Positions 45,580-54,876 of a stretch of 64,000 bases of DNA are shown here, in pieces; within the stretch, counting starts at the first letter, position 1, and the number at the start of each line of letters is the position of its first letter. The stretch is from assembly GCF_000299415.1 (NCBI RefSeq), contig NZ_AMPG01000002.1, forward strand, positions 496,001-560,000, written 5' to 3'. The stretch comes from Candidatus Microthrix parvicella Bio17-1 (GTDB taxonomy: Bacteria > Actinomycetota > Acidimicrobiia > Acidimicrobiales > Microtrichaceae). The position numbers were made by a program, and so were the translations under genes. The notes under the pieces are model-generated. The model saw only the letters and a list, made by a program, of their open reading frames with translations. It ran no database searches and was not told where the DNA came from.

Positions 45580-46326
45580 GTGACCCCCCCAGCGAAGGTG
45601 ACGAACCGAGCCCCCTCCGCCAGCACGCTCAGCGTGCTACGACGCTTTTTTGCCGAGCGTGGCGACCCGGAACCGTTCTACGACGACCTTGCCCGGCGGG
45701 CACTCGACAGGTTTCCGGTGCCCGTCGAGGGCCGACGTATCGCCGACGTGGCCTGTGGCACCGGGCAATTCACCGCCGCCCTGACCGAACGCGGCGCGCG
45801 TTGCGTGGCGATCGATCTGGACCGCGCCGACATTGCAGGCGCCCGCGCCCGGGGCCTTGACGCTGTCTGGACCGACGCCCGTTGGCTGCCGCTGGCGGAC
45901 GCCTCGATGGATGGGGTGGTGTGCTCCAATCTGCTGGAACATACCCCCGACCCCGGTTCGGCCCTGGCCGAGATCGCGCGTGTGCTGGCACCTGGCGGCT
46001 GGGCCTGGGTGAGCTGGACCCTGTGGTGGTCACCGTGGGGAGGCCATGCCATCGCACCGTTCCACCTTTTGGGCCCCCGGATCGGAGCGCGGGTTCGGCA
46101 TCGCCTGCTCGGTCCGCCCACCGGCAAGAACCTTCCGTTCGAACGCCTCTGGCCCACTCATGCAGGGTCGATCCTGCGAATCGTCGACGAGCTCGATCAG
46201 CTGCAGCTCGACGACTGCTACCCCCGCTACTGGCCCTCGCAACGATGGTTGATGCGAGTGCCGGTGCTGCGCGAGGTTGCCGGCTGGAATGCAGTGCTGG
46301 TGTTGCGCCGCACGGCCGACGAGTGA
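45580..46326 (+). CDS. Class I SAM-dependent methyltransferase
   Basis: The 248-residue protein has motif I VACGTGQFTAALTERGA near residue 58, the acidic ribose ligand AIDLDRADIAGAR, and motif II/III LPLADASMDGVVCSNLLEHT with LAPGGWAWVSW. It belongs with Methyltransf_11 enzymes. The TGA overlaps the AftD gene ATG, and the short 49-bp gap to the divergent membrane protein leaves little room for two promoters. Substrate may be a glycan, lipid carrier or quinone; context favours an envelope glycoconjugate. Confidence 0.85.
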   Translation: MTPPAKVTNRAPSASTLSVLRRFFAERGDPEPFYDDLARRALDRFPVPVEGRRIADVACGTGQFTAALTERGARCVAIDLDRADIAGARARGLDAVWTDARWLPLADASMDGVVCSNLLEHTPDPGSALAEIARVLAPGGWAWVSWTLWWSPWGGHAIAPFHLLGPRIGARVRHRLLGPPTGKNLPFERLWPTHAGSILRIVDELDQLQLDDCYPRYWPSQRWLMRVPVLREVAGWNAVLVLRRTADE

Positions 46327-49300
46327 TGCTCCGAGCGATCAACAAACCCGACAGCCCGCTCCGCCGGGCGGCCGCCGCGATGCCGCTGTTGGCGTGGGTG
46401 GCACTCGGCACGTTCGTGCTGGCCCTGGCGGCTGCCGCTGCCAGCTCAACCGGCCGGTACGTCGCCGATGCCCGCTTCGAGATCTACTGGGGCACGGGGC
46501 GTTACCTGCGCAGCCAGCTGTCGTTGTGGGACGGCGTCCGCAATCTGGGCCGCCCCAACCCGTACTTCAGCCCGGTGGTCGGCGTGTTCGTCGGGGCGCT
46601 CCGCTTGATCGGCCTCTCGCCCGCGTGGGCCGAACGGGTGCTGCACGCTGCCATGATCTCGCTGGGGGCCACCGGGGCGGCGGCGGTGATGGCCCAGCGT
46701 CGGCCAAAGGACCGCACGGCCGTCGTGCTCACCGCGTTGGTGTTCGGCTTCAACCCCATCGTCGCCGAGTTCCTGGTGCCCTCAGGCATCTTCTTCCACT
46801 ACGCACTCGCACCTTGGCTGGTCTGGTGCGTGCAGGGTGCCGTGGCCGCTCCGGGCCGCACGGCACCATGGAAATGGCCGGCCCGCACCGCGTTGGTGAT
46901 CTTCGCCATGGGCGCCATCAACTCGGCCAGCCTGCTCTACGCATTCGGTCCCGCCGTGGTCGTGGCGGCGGGCCTGGTGTTGGTCGAGGCTCGCGGCCGA
47001 CCGGATCGCCATGCCCGACTTCGGTCGCTTTGGGGGTACGCGTGGCGGGCCGCCGTGCTCGGTCTGGCCAGCGCCGCCGCCGCCCTCGTCGTGTTGGCGG
47101 TGAACGGTCCGGTGGTGCAGGCCAACCTGAGCGTCACCGAACTGCCCCAGACGGTGAGCGCACACAGCAGCTGGGCAGAATCGCTGCGGGGCCTGGGCTA
47201 TTGGCTGACGTACTTCGGTGGCGGAGGCACCACCCGCCCCCACCCGTCACCGTTCGTCATCAACCAGTTCGCAGCCGCGCTGAGCCTGCTCCTCCCACTC
47301 GTGGCGCTGATCACGCTGGTGCGGACCAAGTGGCGCCCCGCCCGCACCTTCGGTTGGTTGTTGGTCCTCGCCATGGTGGCCATGGTTGGGCTGTACCCGG
47401 TCGACGGTGACTACCCGGTCGGCAAGGCGATGTCGTGGCTGTTCGACAACGTCGCCACCACCCGGTCGCTGCGCAACGGCTACAAGGCCGGCGCAGGTTG
47501 GGCGTTGGCCATTGCCGTGTTGGTGGGCATCGGCGTTTCCGATGCCGGCTCATCGTGGCTGAGGCGACGCGCCGGACGCCCCGGCGCCGCGCGGCGCTCC
47601 GACAACGCGCGCTTCAACGCCCGCCACCTCCTGAGCGCTGGTGCCGCCGCAATCGTTTTGGTGGCCGCCGTGCCCTTCTGGAGCGCCAACCTGTATCCAG
47701 AGGCCGAGACCACCGCCGGAGTTCCCCAGTATTGGAAGACCGCCGCCGCCTACCTGAACGACCTGCCGAACGACGGTCGGGTGCTGATCCTCCCCGGGGC
47801 CAACCGCACGCGGTACCGCTGGGGCTATATCGGGGATGACCTCTTCGATGCGTTGCTGTCCCAACCCCACGTCTCCCGTTCAACGCTTCCCCAGGGCACC
47901 CCTCAGGCCGCCGACCTGCTCGATGCCCTCGATCGCTACGTCACCGGACCCACCTTCGAACCAGGGGTGATTGGGCCGATCCTTGCCCGAATGGGCATCA
48001 AGTGGGTGGTCTTGCGCAACGATCTCAACTGGGAGGTGATGGGTGCACCCCGCCCCATCAGCTTCAACGGCCTGCGCGGAGACCCCGACCTGAAGCGCAT
48101 CGCCACCTTCGGGGCGCCCGGCGTCTTCGTCGCCGCCCCCGACAGAAGCCCCGATGCCGAACCCTCCGAGGAGGAACAACAGGGACTGAGCCCGGTCGAG
48201 GTGTTCGAAGTGGCCGATTCGCCGGGAATGGCCCGGGTGGACCCACGTCCGCCATTGCTGGTGGCCGGATCGGGTCCTGCCTGGCCCGGCATGGCCACCG
48301 CCGGCTACCTGGACGCTGACGGCCCGGTCCGATATTTGCCGACCATGTCATCGGCCACAACCGAGCGACTGTTGGACCAAGGCTCGTCCCTGGTGATCAC
48401 CGACAGCAACCGTCGCCGAGTGCAGCGAGGAACCGCGGAACAGAACTTTCTCTCCCCCGTGCTGCCCGAGGGCGAGGACGGCGACGATCGCCCGGCGCGA
48501 CCGCTCTTTGATGGACCCGGCCGTCAAACGGTGGCCGACTATGGCGACGCCTCCTCGATCACCGCCACCGCCTACGGCGCCCCCAACCAGACCTTTCCGC
48601 CGTCGAACCGCCCATCGAACGCCACCGATGAAAACCCTCGGACCGCCTGGGCACTCTCCGGGCTTCGAGACCCCCGGGGGGAATCCCTCACCATCAACCT
48701 GCGGCGCCCGACCGTGGTGGATCGCGCCTCGATCAGCCAGCTTCGCAACCCGGCCGACACCCCCTCGATCGCACGCATGACCGTGACCGACGATCAGGGG
48801 CGCTCGGTGGCCTACAACCTGGGTACCGGCACCACCAGCATCAACCTGCCACCACGAGAGGTTCGCTCGTTGAACTTCAGGATCGACGCTGTCAACACCC
48901 AGAGTGCCGTTGGGGTCGGTCTCACCGAGGTGGCGCTGTTCGATTCCAACTCGATGCGGCTGGACCTGGCCGAACGCCTGGTGATGCCAACGGTTCCCGA
49001 CCTCGACGGCGCCGGAGACGCTGCCAGGTACCTCATGGAGCGCTCAATGATGGGCGCACCGCTGGTCGAGGAGCCCAGCCTGCGTCGACGCTTTGAAACG
49101 GTGGGTGCCGCCCGCAACTACCGCGCCCGTGTTTGGGCCGGCGCCGGCGTTGACACCCCGGACGTGGTGTTGGACAACCTCGACAACCATGAGGTGGGCG
49201 CGTACGGCTCGTCACGGTTCCAGGACCGGCTGCGAGCAAGCGGTTCCGGCGCCGTCGACGCCGTCGGTGACGACCTCGGCCAGTCCTGGGAGGCATCGCC

Positions 49301-50264
49301 CGTAAGCGGCGAGACACTGACCCTCAGGCTCCCAGAGACCTCGGTGACCAGCCTCTCGATGATCACCCCTGGAGCGGACGACCTGAGGTCGTCCAAGATC
49401 GACACCCTGACGGTGTCGGGTTTCCTGAACGATGACGCGGTGTACACCAACGTGGAGGTCACACCCGAAAAGCGCTGTGCCCCCGAGCTGTCCGAACGCG
49501 CCGACCGCTGTCTGGCTCGGACCGAGATCGAGCTTCCCCCGGCGTCGGTGGACCGGGTGGTGATCCGCGTCGGAGCCGTCTCCCCGGTCGCCGACGCGTC
49601 GGGGCCGCTCCCCATCAGCATCACCGAGCTCGGCGTCAACGGTCGCATCGGATTCGACAAGACGGCCCAGCGCCGCAGCCCCGAGGACTGCATCAACGTG
49701 CTCACGGTGGATGACACCAAAGTGGGAGTTCGGCTGACGGCCACGAAGGCCCAACTCCTTGCCGGAACCACCGAACTGGAGGTGTGCGACAAGGTCGGGC
49801 TTCGGCCCGGAAACCACGAGCTGCAGACCACCTTGGGAGGCGACGGGCTGATCAATCGAGTCTCATTGGTGCCTCAGGACCTGAAGGAGCCAACCCCGCC
49901 CGCCGACTCCCCCGACGGCGGTAAGGATCCACTCGGCACCGCCACACTGACCAATCTGAATCGCACCTCCCTCAGCGCCGATCTGAAGGTCACGGGGCCC
50001 ACCCAGGTGATCATCGGCGAGGCAGCAGGCGCGGGCTGGTCGGCCAGCTTCGATGGCGAGAGCGCGAAGCGGTCGGTGGCCCTCGACACGATGGCCGGAT
50101 GGCCCATCGATCAACCGGCCGACATGATGGTTGCGGTCTATACCCCTCAGCGCACGTACACGATCGCGCTCGGCATCAGCCTGCTGTCGGTCACGCTGGC
50201 AACAATCCTTGCGTTTCGAGGCGACCGTCGCCGCACACGACGTCAATCCCAGGTCCAAGCGTGA
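46326..50264 (+). CDS. AftD-like alpha-(1->3)-arabinofuranosyltransferase (DUF3367) with discoidin-like domain
   Basis: 1312 residues. The N-terminal ~560 are a GT-C membrane unit: YVADARFEIYWGTGRYLRSQ in the first loop and FVLNP-like segments such as GFNPIVAEFLVPSGIFFHYA. The long extracytoplasmic part includes a discoidin/F5-8-like carbohydrate-binding module at about 740-880 (PSNRPSNATDENPRTAWAL, ESLTINLRRPTVVDRASIS) and a second galactose-binding-like fold at about 950-1110. A last helix (YTIALGISLLSVTLATILAF) and basic tail close it. Mycobacterial AftD adds arabinofuranose branches to arabinogalactan and lipoarabinomannan. ATG 46326 overlaps the methyltransferase TGA, and the stop overlaps the flippase GTG (GTGA). 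Confidence 0.8.
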   Translation: MLRAINKPDSPLRRAAAAMPLLAWVALGTFVLALAAAAASSTGRYVADARFEIYWGTGRYLRSQLSLWDGVRNLGRPNPYFSPVVGVFVGALRLIGLSPAWAERVLHAAMISLGATGAAAVMAQRRPKDRTAVVLTALVFGFNPIVAEFLVPSGIFFHYALAPWLVWCVQGAVAAPGRTAPWKWPARTALVIFAMGAINSASLLYAFGPAVVVAAGLVLVEARGRPDRHARLRSLWGYAWRAAVLGLASAAAALVVLAVNGPVVQANLSVTELPQTVSAHSSWAESLRGLGYWLTYFGGGGTTRPHPSPFVINQFAAALSLLLPLVALITLVRTKWRPARTFGWLLVLAMVAMVGLYPVDGDYPVGKAMSWLFDNVATTRSLRNGYKAGAGWALAIAVLVGIGVSDAGSSWLRRRAGRPGAARRSDNARFNARHLLSAGAAAIVLVAAVPFWSANLYPEAETTAGVPQYWKTAAAYLNDLPNDGRVLILPGANRTRYRWGYIGDDLFDALLSQPHVSRSTLPQGTPQAADLLDALDRYVTGPTFEPGVIGPILARMGIKWVVLRNDLNWEVMGAPRPISFNGLRGDPDLKRIATFGAPGVFVAAPDRSPDAEPSEEEQQGLSPVEVFEVADSPGMARVDPRPPLLVAGSGPAWPGMATAGYLDADGPVRYLPTMSSATTERLLDQGSSLVITDSNRRRVQRGTAEQNFLSPVLPEGEDGDDRPARPLFDGPGRQTVADYGDASSITATAYGAPNQTFPPSNRPSNATDENPRTAWALSGLRDPRGESLTINLRRPTVVDRASISQLRNPADTPSIARMTVTDDQGRSVAYNLGTGTTSINLPPREVRSLNFRIDAVNTQSAVGVGLTEVALFDSNSMRLDLAERLVMPTVPDLDGAGDAARYLMERSMMGAPLVEEPSLRRRFETVGAARNYRARVWAGAGVDTPDVVLDNLDNHEVGAYGSSRFQDRLRASGSGAVDAVGDDLGQSWEASPVSGETLTLRLPETSVTSLSMITPGADDLRSSKIDTLTVSGFLNDDAVYTNVEVTPEKRCAPELSERADRCLARTEIELPPASVDRVVIRVGAVSPVADASGPLPISITELGVNGRIGFDKTAQRRSPEDCINVLTVDDTKVGVRLTATKAQLLAGTTELEVCDKVGLRPGNHELQTTLGGDGLINRVSLVPQDLKEPTPPADSPDGGKDPLGTATLTNLNRTSLSADLKVTGPTQVIIGEAAGAGWSASFDGESAKRSVALDTMAGWPIDQPADMMVAVYTPQRTYTIALGISLLSVTLATILAFRGDRRRTRRQSQVQA

Positions 50265-52057
50265 CACCGGCGAAGGAGCTTCGACCGGTGGCGACCGCAC
50301 TGCGGGTGCTGGCGGCAACCGGCGGAGGTTGGCTGATCGGCGGTCAACTCGGGGCCCTCTTCGGCTTCCTCGGTGCCGTCGTGGCCTCGCTGTCGCCCAG
50401 CCTGGCCGGCGCCTACGTCGTGGCCGCCGCGGTGCTCACCGGGGCGGCCACGCTGTTCGAGGCTCGGTTTGGTGGGCTGTTTGCGTCGGCGCGGTTCGTA
50501 CGCGAACGCCCGTTGGCGGGTGACATCGGCCGACTCACCGGCGTGTTGCTGCTGGCATGGCTGATCGCCGCTCGGCCGCGCGAACGGACGAGCATTGACG
50601 GCGAAGACGCAAGTGCAGACGACGACGAGAACGACGGCGCGGCAACGGCCGGCCGAATCGGCGACGATTCCGGTCCCGAGAATACCGGTCCCGAGGATGC
50701 CGGTGCCTTGGCCACCGCACGGACCGGCATCCGACGTCTGAGGGGGCGCACCGACGACACCTCAGGTCAAGGGCATCTCGTTTCCGGTTCGGCCTGGGTG
50801 ATGATGGGTTTTTTGGCCCAGGCGGTCACGGGTGTGGGCTTCTGGGTGTTGGCCGCCCGGGTGTACAGCCAGGTCGACGTTGGGGTGGCGTCGGGCCTGT
50901 TCACCTCGCTTCAATTCATCAACTACGCCACCGCGTTGGGGCTGCAGGAGTTGCTGAGCCGCTACCGACCCGAAACCCGGGGCGACCCGCTGCTGGGGTG
51001 GTCCACCCTGGCCACCATGGCCAGTTCCTTGGCCGGCACCGCCATCTACCTCGGGCTGGTGGGCCGGGGTGGCGGCAACTCGGCGCTGTCGGCGCTGACC
51101 GGCGCCGGAGCGCCCGCAATTCTCGGGTTCGTGGGTGTGGCGGCGGCCAACGCGATCGCAGCCCTCGCAGACGCACGAATGATGTGGGCCAGAAAGTGGA
51201 GTTGGGTGTTTTGGCGCCTGGCCCTTGCGGGTGCGGTCCGTCTTCCGTTGGTGCTGCTTCCGGCCGCCGCCACCGCCGAGACCACGGACGGCTCGGTGGG
51301 CGTCTGGCTGTTCTTCGTGATGGCGGCACCCATCGCACTCTCCGGCTTGGTCTCGCTGTACCTGTTGCGCCGCGCAGGCAACCCGCCCCTGTCCTTGGAC
51401 CGACCCGAGACCGGATGGAACGGCCCTCTTCGATACGCCGGGGTCAACTACCTGTCTCACCTGGCGATCCTGGCTCCACAGTTCATCCTGCCCGTGATCG
51501 TCTTCGTCAACGTTCGGGCCGTCACGTACGCCAACTTCTTTTTGGCGTGGTCCATCGCGGCGGTGGCATTCATCCTGCCAGTGACCATCGGACGGGTTTT
51601 TCTGGTCGAGGGAAGCCGCACGACCGCCGCTGCGGGTGCCACCCGACAGGCCGCCGTGTTGGCGGTCGGCTCCATGCTCGTGGCCACGGTGGGGGCAGGC
51701 GCGTTGGCCCTGCTGCTGCCGGCCATCTATGGGGCCGACTACACCGAGGCGGGCCGGATCCTTCCGTGGCTCGTGGCCGGGGGGATCCCCTGGTCGGTCA
51801 CCTCGATAGCGCTGGCGAGGGCCAGGGTGCACGCCGACTCGCTATCGATCGTGGTCATGACCGCCTTTGCAGCGGTGTCCGTGCTGGGCCTGGCCATGTG
51901 GCTGGTTCCGCAACGAGACCTGGACGGTGCCATCGCCGCGTGGGGTTTGGGCAATGCCGTAGCCTCGGCCGTCGCCGTCGTGTTGGTATCGATCCGCAAC
52001 GATGACGGCAACGCCGCTCCGGTCTCCTATGTGGCCGCCAACCCCGAGCCCCGTTGA
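50261..52057 (+). CDS. MOP-superfamily polysaccharide flippase (Wzx/MurJ-like)
   Basis: 598 residues starting at GTG 50261, overlapping the AftD stop. Two N-terminal helices (ATGGGWLIGGQLGALFGFLG and next) and a charged acidic linker (DGEDASADDDENDGAATAGR) precede a 12-helix export domain: VSGSAWVMMGFLAQAVTGVG, FTSLQFINYATALGLQELLS, YAGVNYLSHLAILAPQFILP. This is the polysaccharide biosynthesis protein pattern that moves lipid-linked glycans across the membrane. The extra N-terminal two-helix domain is not standard for Wzx. It is convergent with the sulfotransferase gene (31-bp overlap). Confidence 0.82.
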   Translation: MTPAKELRPVATALRVLAATGGGWLIGGQLGALFGFLGAVVASLSPSLAGAYVVAAAVLTGAATLFEARFGGLFASARFVRERPLAGDIGRLTGVLLLAWLIAARPRERTSIDGEDASADDDENDGAATAGRIGDDSGPENTGPEDAGALATARTGIRRLRGRTDDTSGQGHLVSGSAWVMMGFLAQAVTGVGFWVLAARVYSQVDVGVASGLFTSLQFINYATALGLQELLSRYRPETRGDPLLGWSTLATMASSLAGTAIYLGLVGRGGGNSALSALTGAGAPAILGFVGVAAANAIAALADARMMWARKWSWVFWRLALAGAVRLPLVLLPAAATAETTDGSVGVWLFFVMAAPIALSGLVSLYLLRRAGNPPLSLDRPETGWNGPLRYAGVNYLSHLAILAPQFILPVIVFVNVRAVTYANFFLAWSIAAVAFILPVTIGRVFLVEGSRTTAAAGATRQAAVLAVGSMLVATVGAGALALLLPAIYGADYTEAGRILPWLVAGGIPWSVTSIALARARVHADSLSIVVMTAFAAVSVLGLAMWLVPQRDLDGAIAAWGLGNAVASAVAVVLVSIRNDDGNAAPVSYVAANPEPR

Positions 52058-53013
52058 GTGTCAGACCGGCTGGAGTACCCGTAACGGCGGCCCACGGGAC
52101 CGGCGAGCAACCTGGTCCAGGTCCGCATCGACCTCGGCGCGTTGCGCTCCCATTCGTCATCGTTACGCAAGGTGACCGGCCCGGTGGCGAAGCGGTTTGG
52201 GTTGCCCCAGGCGGCGTGTCCGGGTGCGCTTCGCTTTCGGTCGGCCGCTTGCCGGCCGAGGGCCACCTCAGGGTCGATGACCAGCCCGGCGAACCGACCG
52301 ATACGCCTCAGGGTGTCATCAGGGCTTGCCACCAGGTCCTCGTAGCGCACGCGCAGATACCGGTCTCCGCCACCCCACAGCGCGTCAGCGGCCAAGTTGG
52401 ACACGTCGTAGTAGATCGAGGCGGAGATCGGGCCTCGACGCTCCATCTCGTGCCCGACGCCAAATCCCAGTTCCGTGCGGCGCCTTGCCCAGGAATACGC
52501 AGTGGCCTGTGGATTCCTCACCAGGTGCAGGAACCGGACGTCAAGCTCGGCCCGGGCGGCAAGGATCGACGAATAGTGGGGTTCCTTCGACGAGTCGACG
52601 ATCAGTTCCGCACCGGTGTGTTCAAGAAGGTTGCGATACAACGACGCCAGCCGTGACGGATACGGACCCAGCCGGCTGGTCAGCGCCTGCTTCGCTCCCG
52701 GCAGGCCCATCACCGGCAGGTACCGGCTGTCGAATCGGCGTCGAAGCGCAAACATCTCGTCGGCGACCTCAGCCATCGCGTCCGGGTTGCCGAAGTCCTC
52801 AGGAAACGTCGCCAGCAACACCGGGCCCCACACCCGGCAGTCCACGTGGCGCGCTCCGCAGGCGCACCGACCACCGGAACGGAGCGCAAACCACAGCCAG
52901 GTGAGCTCCCCGGCAGCGAACACCCCGGGCACGTTGCCCAACATGCGGTCGAGCACCGTGGACCCGGTGCGGCCCGTCCCACCCACATACAGGATGGGTA
53001 CGGCGGCTGTCAT
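52027..53013 (-). CDS. PAPS-dependent sulfotransferase
   Basis: 328 residues. The 5'-phosphosulfate-binding loop is GTGRTGSTVLDRML near residue 11, and the 3'-phosphate motif is FLHLVRNPQATAYSWARRR near 163. The middle helix LIVDSSKEPHYSSILAARAE fits bacterial carbohydrate sulfotransferases (Sulfotransfer_3). It should move sulfate from PAPS to a sugar or lipid. It ends the nine-gene glycan unit; its ATG overlaps the preceding stop by 4 bp. Three Cys in GRCACGARHVDCRVW are unusual for the family and may bind metal. Confidence 0.88.
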   Translation of the reverse strand: MTAAVPILYVGGTGRTGSTVLDRMLGNVPGVFAAGELTWLWFALRSGGRCACGARHVDCRVWGPVLLATFPEDFGNPDAMAEVADEMFALRRRFDSRYLPVMGLPGAKQALTSRLGPYPSRLASLYRNLLEHTGAELIVDSSKEPHYSSILAARAELDVRFLHLVRNPQATAYSWARRRTELGFGVGHEMERRGPISASIYYDVSNLAADALWGGGDRYLRVRYEDLVASPDDTLRRIGRFAGLVIDPEVALGRQAADRKRSAPGHAAWGNPNRFATGPVTLRNDDEWERNAPRSMRTWTRLLAGPVGRRYGYSSRSDTQRGSGLAAT

Positions 53014-54002
53014 TGCCCGCCGGCAGGCTCCACCGCGCCCGGCGTGGGGGCTCCCGACTGGCTCGTCGCAGGGCCGGCCGGGCCGTCAGCGGCCGGCTCC
53101 GACGGGGCGGGGCCACCCGATGTGGTGTCCGGCTGGTCACTTTCCTTGGCCCCACCGTCGCTGACGGTCGTCGAAGTGGCAGCGCCAAGGCCACCCAACG
53201 CGCCGATCTTTTCGGTGCTTAGTGGGACCGCAACCACGTTGTCGATCGAGGTGCTCGTGCCTTTGGCACCACCCCGCACCAGCAATCCAACCCGGGTTCC
53301 ATCCGTCAGTTCGGGAACGACCTGACGCCCAGACTCGGCCCCGTTGACGTAGACGATCACGTTCTTCCCCTCGGTTCGCACGCCAAGGGTGACCTCACCT
53401 TCGGGCAGCGCCGAACCGATTTGGGAGGGTTGGGCCTGGGTCCCGTCCACGGTGACCCCCAACTGCACGGTTCCCGTCACCGGGGCGAAGGTGACTCCGA
53501 TGAAGTTGTTGGGCCCCTGAAAGCGGGTCACGAGGCCGGTGCCGGCCTTGGGATCAAAAAACGTCGCCTGAACAAACTGGTCACCCACGCCGGTGTCGAG
53601 CACCGCCAACGCGCTGCCCCCTCCACCCGCAGGACCCGGCAAGGGTTTGGCCTCAACCCGCCCATCACTCACCGACCACTCGCCGCCAACAATCTGCCAG
53701 GGCCGACCGGTTTCGGTGGTCTCCAACGGTGAGCCGTCCGCCCGATTGAACGAGTCAAAGCTCATGCCGCGAAGGCGTCCCGCCACCTCCGGTTCGGGAG
53801 CCTGCAACATCGACCGGGTCAACAACACCGCCACCACGGCGGTGATGGCAATCAGCGCTACAGCACCACCGATCAGCTGAAAGAGCCGGGAACGGTCCGG
53901 CGCCTGCAGGTCCGGCTCACCACCCAGCTCATCGGGCTCATCGGGCTCATCTTGCCCGCCGGCCAAACCGGATGATCCTTCGGTCTCCTCCGCCGCGACC
54001 AT
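53010..54002 (-). CDS. Single-pass membrane protein with LamG-like extracytoplasmic domain (paralogue 1)
   Basis: 330 residues from ATG 54002, which shares one base with the methyltransferase stop. An acidic cytoplasmic N-terminus (GGQDEPDEPDELGGEPDLQA) and one helix (LIGGAVALIAITAVVAVLLT) lead to a concanavalin/LamG-like beta domain (FDSFNRADGSPLETTETGRP, VQATFFDPKAGTGLVTRFQG, VIVYVNGAESGRQVVPELTD) and a Pro/Ser/Gly tail. Layout and domain match the 386-residue protein at 56154-57314. Such folds often bind glycans. The tail has no sorting signal. Function is unknown; the operon suggests a glycan-handling scaffold. Confidence 0.78.
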   Translation of the reverse strand: MVAAEETEGSSGLAGGQDEPDEPDELGGEPDLQAPDRSRLFQLIGGAVALIAITAVVAVLLTRSMLQAPEPEVAGRLRGMSFDSFNRADGSPLETTETGRPWQIVGGEWSVSDGRVEAKPLPGPAGGGGSALAVLDTGVGDQFVQATFFDPKAGTGLVTRFQGPNNFIGVTFAPVTGTVQLGVTVDGTQAQPSQIGSALPEGEVTLGVRTEGKNVIVYVNGAESGRQVVPELTDGTRVGLLVRGGAKGTSTSIDNVVAVPLSTEKIGALGGLGAATSTTVSDGGAKESDQPDTTSGGPAPSEPAADGPAGPATSQSGAPTPGAVEPAGGQ

Positions 54003-54814
54003 CAGTATGGCCACTCTCCGGACGGGTTGCCGATCAACCGGGTGAGCGCACCCAACTTCAGCGTGATCAGCACCTTCACCAGTTGGCACCAGGCAAAGTA
54101 CGGCAACTGCCCAACCTGCCGTCCCAGGTTGGTGATTCGTCGCAGCGGTCCCAGGCGTTCACGCCGGTACTCGGCCATCGACTCGGATCGGCCCACGTAG
54201 CGAAATTCACCCGAGGTAAACAACACCGCCGCCTGGGCCAAGGTGACCCCAAGCGCGTTGAAGCTGTCGTGGATCAACATGGTGCCGCCGGGCACGACCC
54301 GCGCCCCCCAGGCCACGATGTCGTCGCGTGCGGGAGCAAACCGGTGGGCGCCGTCGATGTAGAGCAGGTCGATCGGGCCCTCCACCTCGTCGAGCGCCGC
54401 ATCGGAGAACTCCCGAACGTGACGCACGCGCTCCGCAACGCCCGCCGCCGCCAGATTGGAGTTGAAGATCTGGTGGTCGGACTCGGCCTCGTTGGCGAAT
54501 CCCTCGATCTCGTTTGGGCCGCGGTCATTTCCCGCATGCGGATCAATGGCCACCACCTCGGCGCCCTTCGGGGCACCGGAGGCCAGCACGATCGTGGAGC
54601 GGCCCTGAAAGGAACCGATCTCCACGATTCGCTGGCCCGGGTCCAACACCCGGGATGAGCGCCACAGCAGTCGGGCCTGACCCGGGGTCATCCATCCCTT
54701 CACTCCGGCGACGGCGTCGGTCACCTCAACGAAGCGGCCAGGCGGCGAGGCATCGGGCCGTTGGACTCCGGGGGTTGATTCGATCGCTGGGTCCTGCGCA
54801 GATGCAGAGGCCAT
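54002..54814 (-). CDS. Class I SAM-dependent methyltransferase (Methyltransf_24/cephalosporin-hydroxylase-like)
   Basis: 270 residues from ATG 54814, with GAGG eight bases upstream (a longer start at 54874 is possible). Motif I is RIVEIGSFQGRSTIVLASGA, followed by VVAIDPHAGNDRGPNE, and motif III region IDLLYIDGAHRFAPARDDIV with GGTMLIHDSFNALGVTLAQA. The YIDGAH..... pattern is typical of Methyltransf_24. It probably methylates a sugar or lipid-linked intermediate of this cluster. It overlaps the next gene by one base. Confidence 0.85.
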   Translation of the reverse strand: MASASAQDPAIESTPGVQRPDASPPGRFVEVTDAVAGVKGWMTPGQARLLWRSSRVLDPGQRIVEIGSFQGRSTIVLASGAPKGAEVVAIDPHAGNDRGPNEIEGFANEAESDHQIFNSNLAAAGVAERVRHVREFSDAALDEVEGPIDLLYIDGAHRFAPARDDIVAWGARVVPGGTMLIHDSFNALGVTLAQAAVLFTSGEFRYVGRSESMAEYRRERLGPLRRITNLGRQVGQLPYFAWCQLVKVLITLKLGALTRLIGNPSGEWPY

Positions 54815-54876
54815 GTGGGGTTCCTCGTTGACGGTGGGAGCGTGTACAACCGACGGGCTGATCGGGCTCGGCAATC

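Noticed and set aside
45882-46325. A 444-bp N-terminal extension of the AftD-like frame
   Set aside because: It runs in another frame through the methyltransferase, which has clear motifs; the AftD membrane domain begins at ATG 46326 next to the methyltransferase stop.
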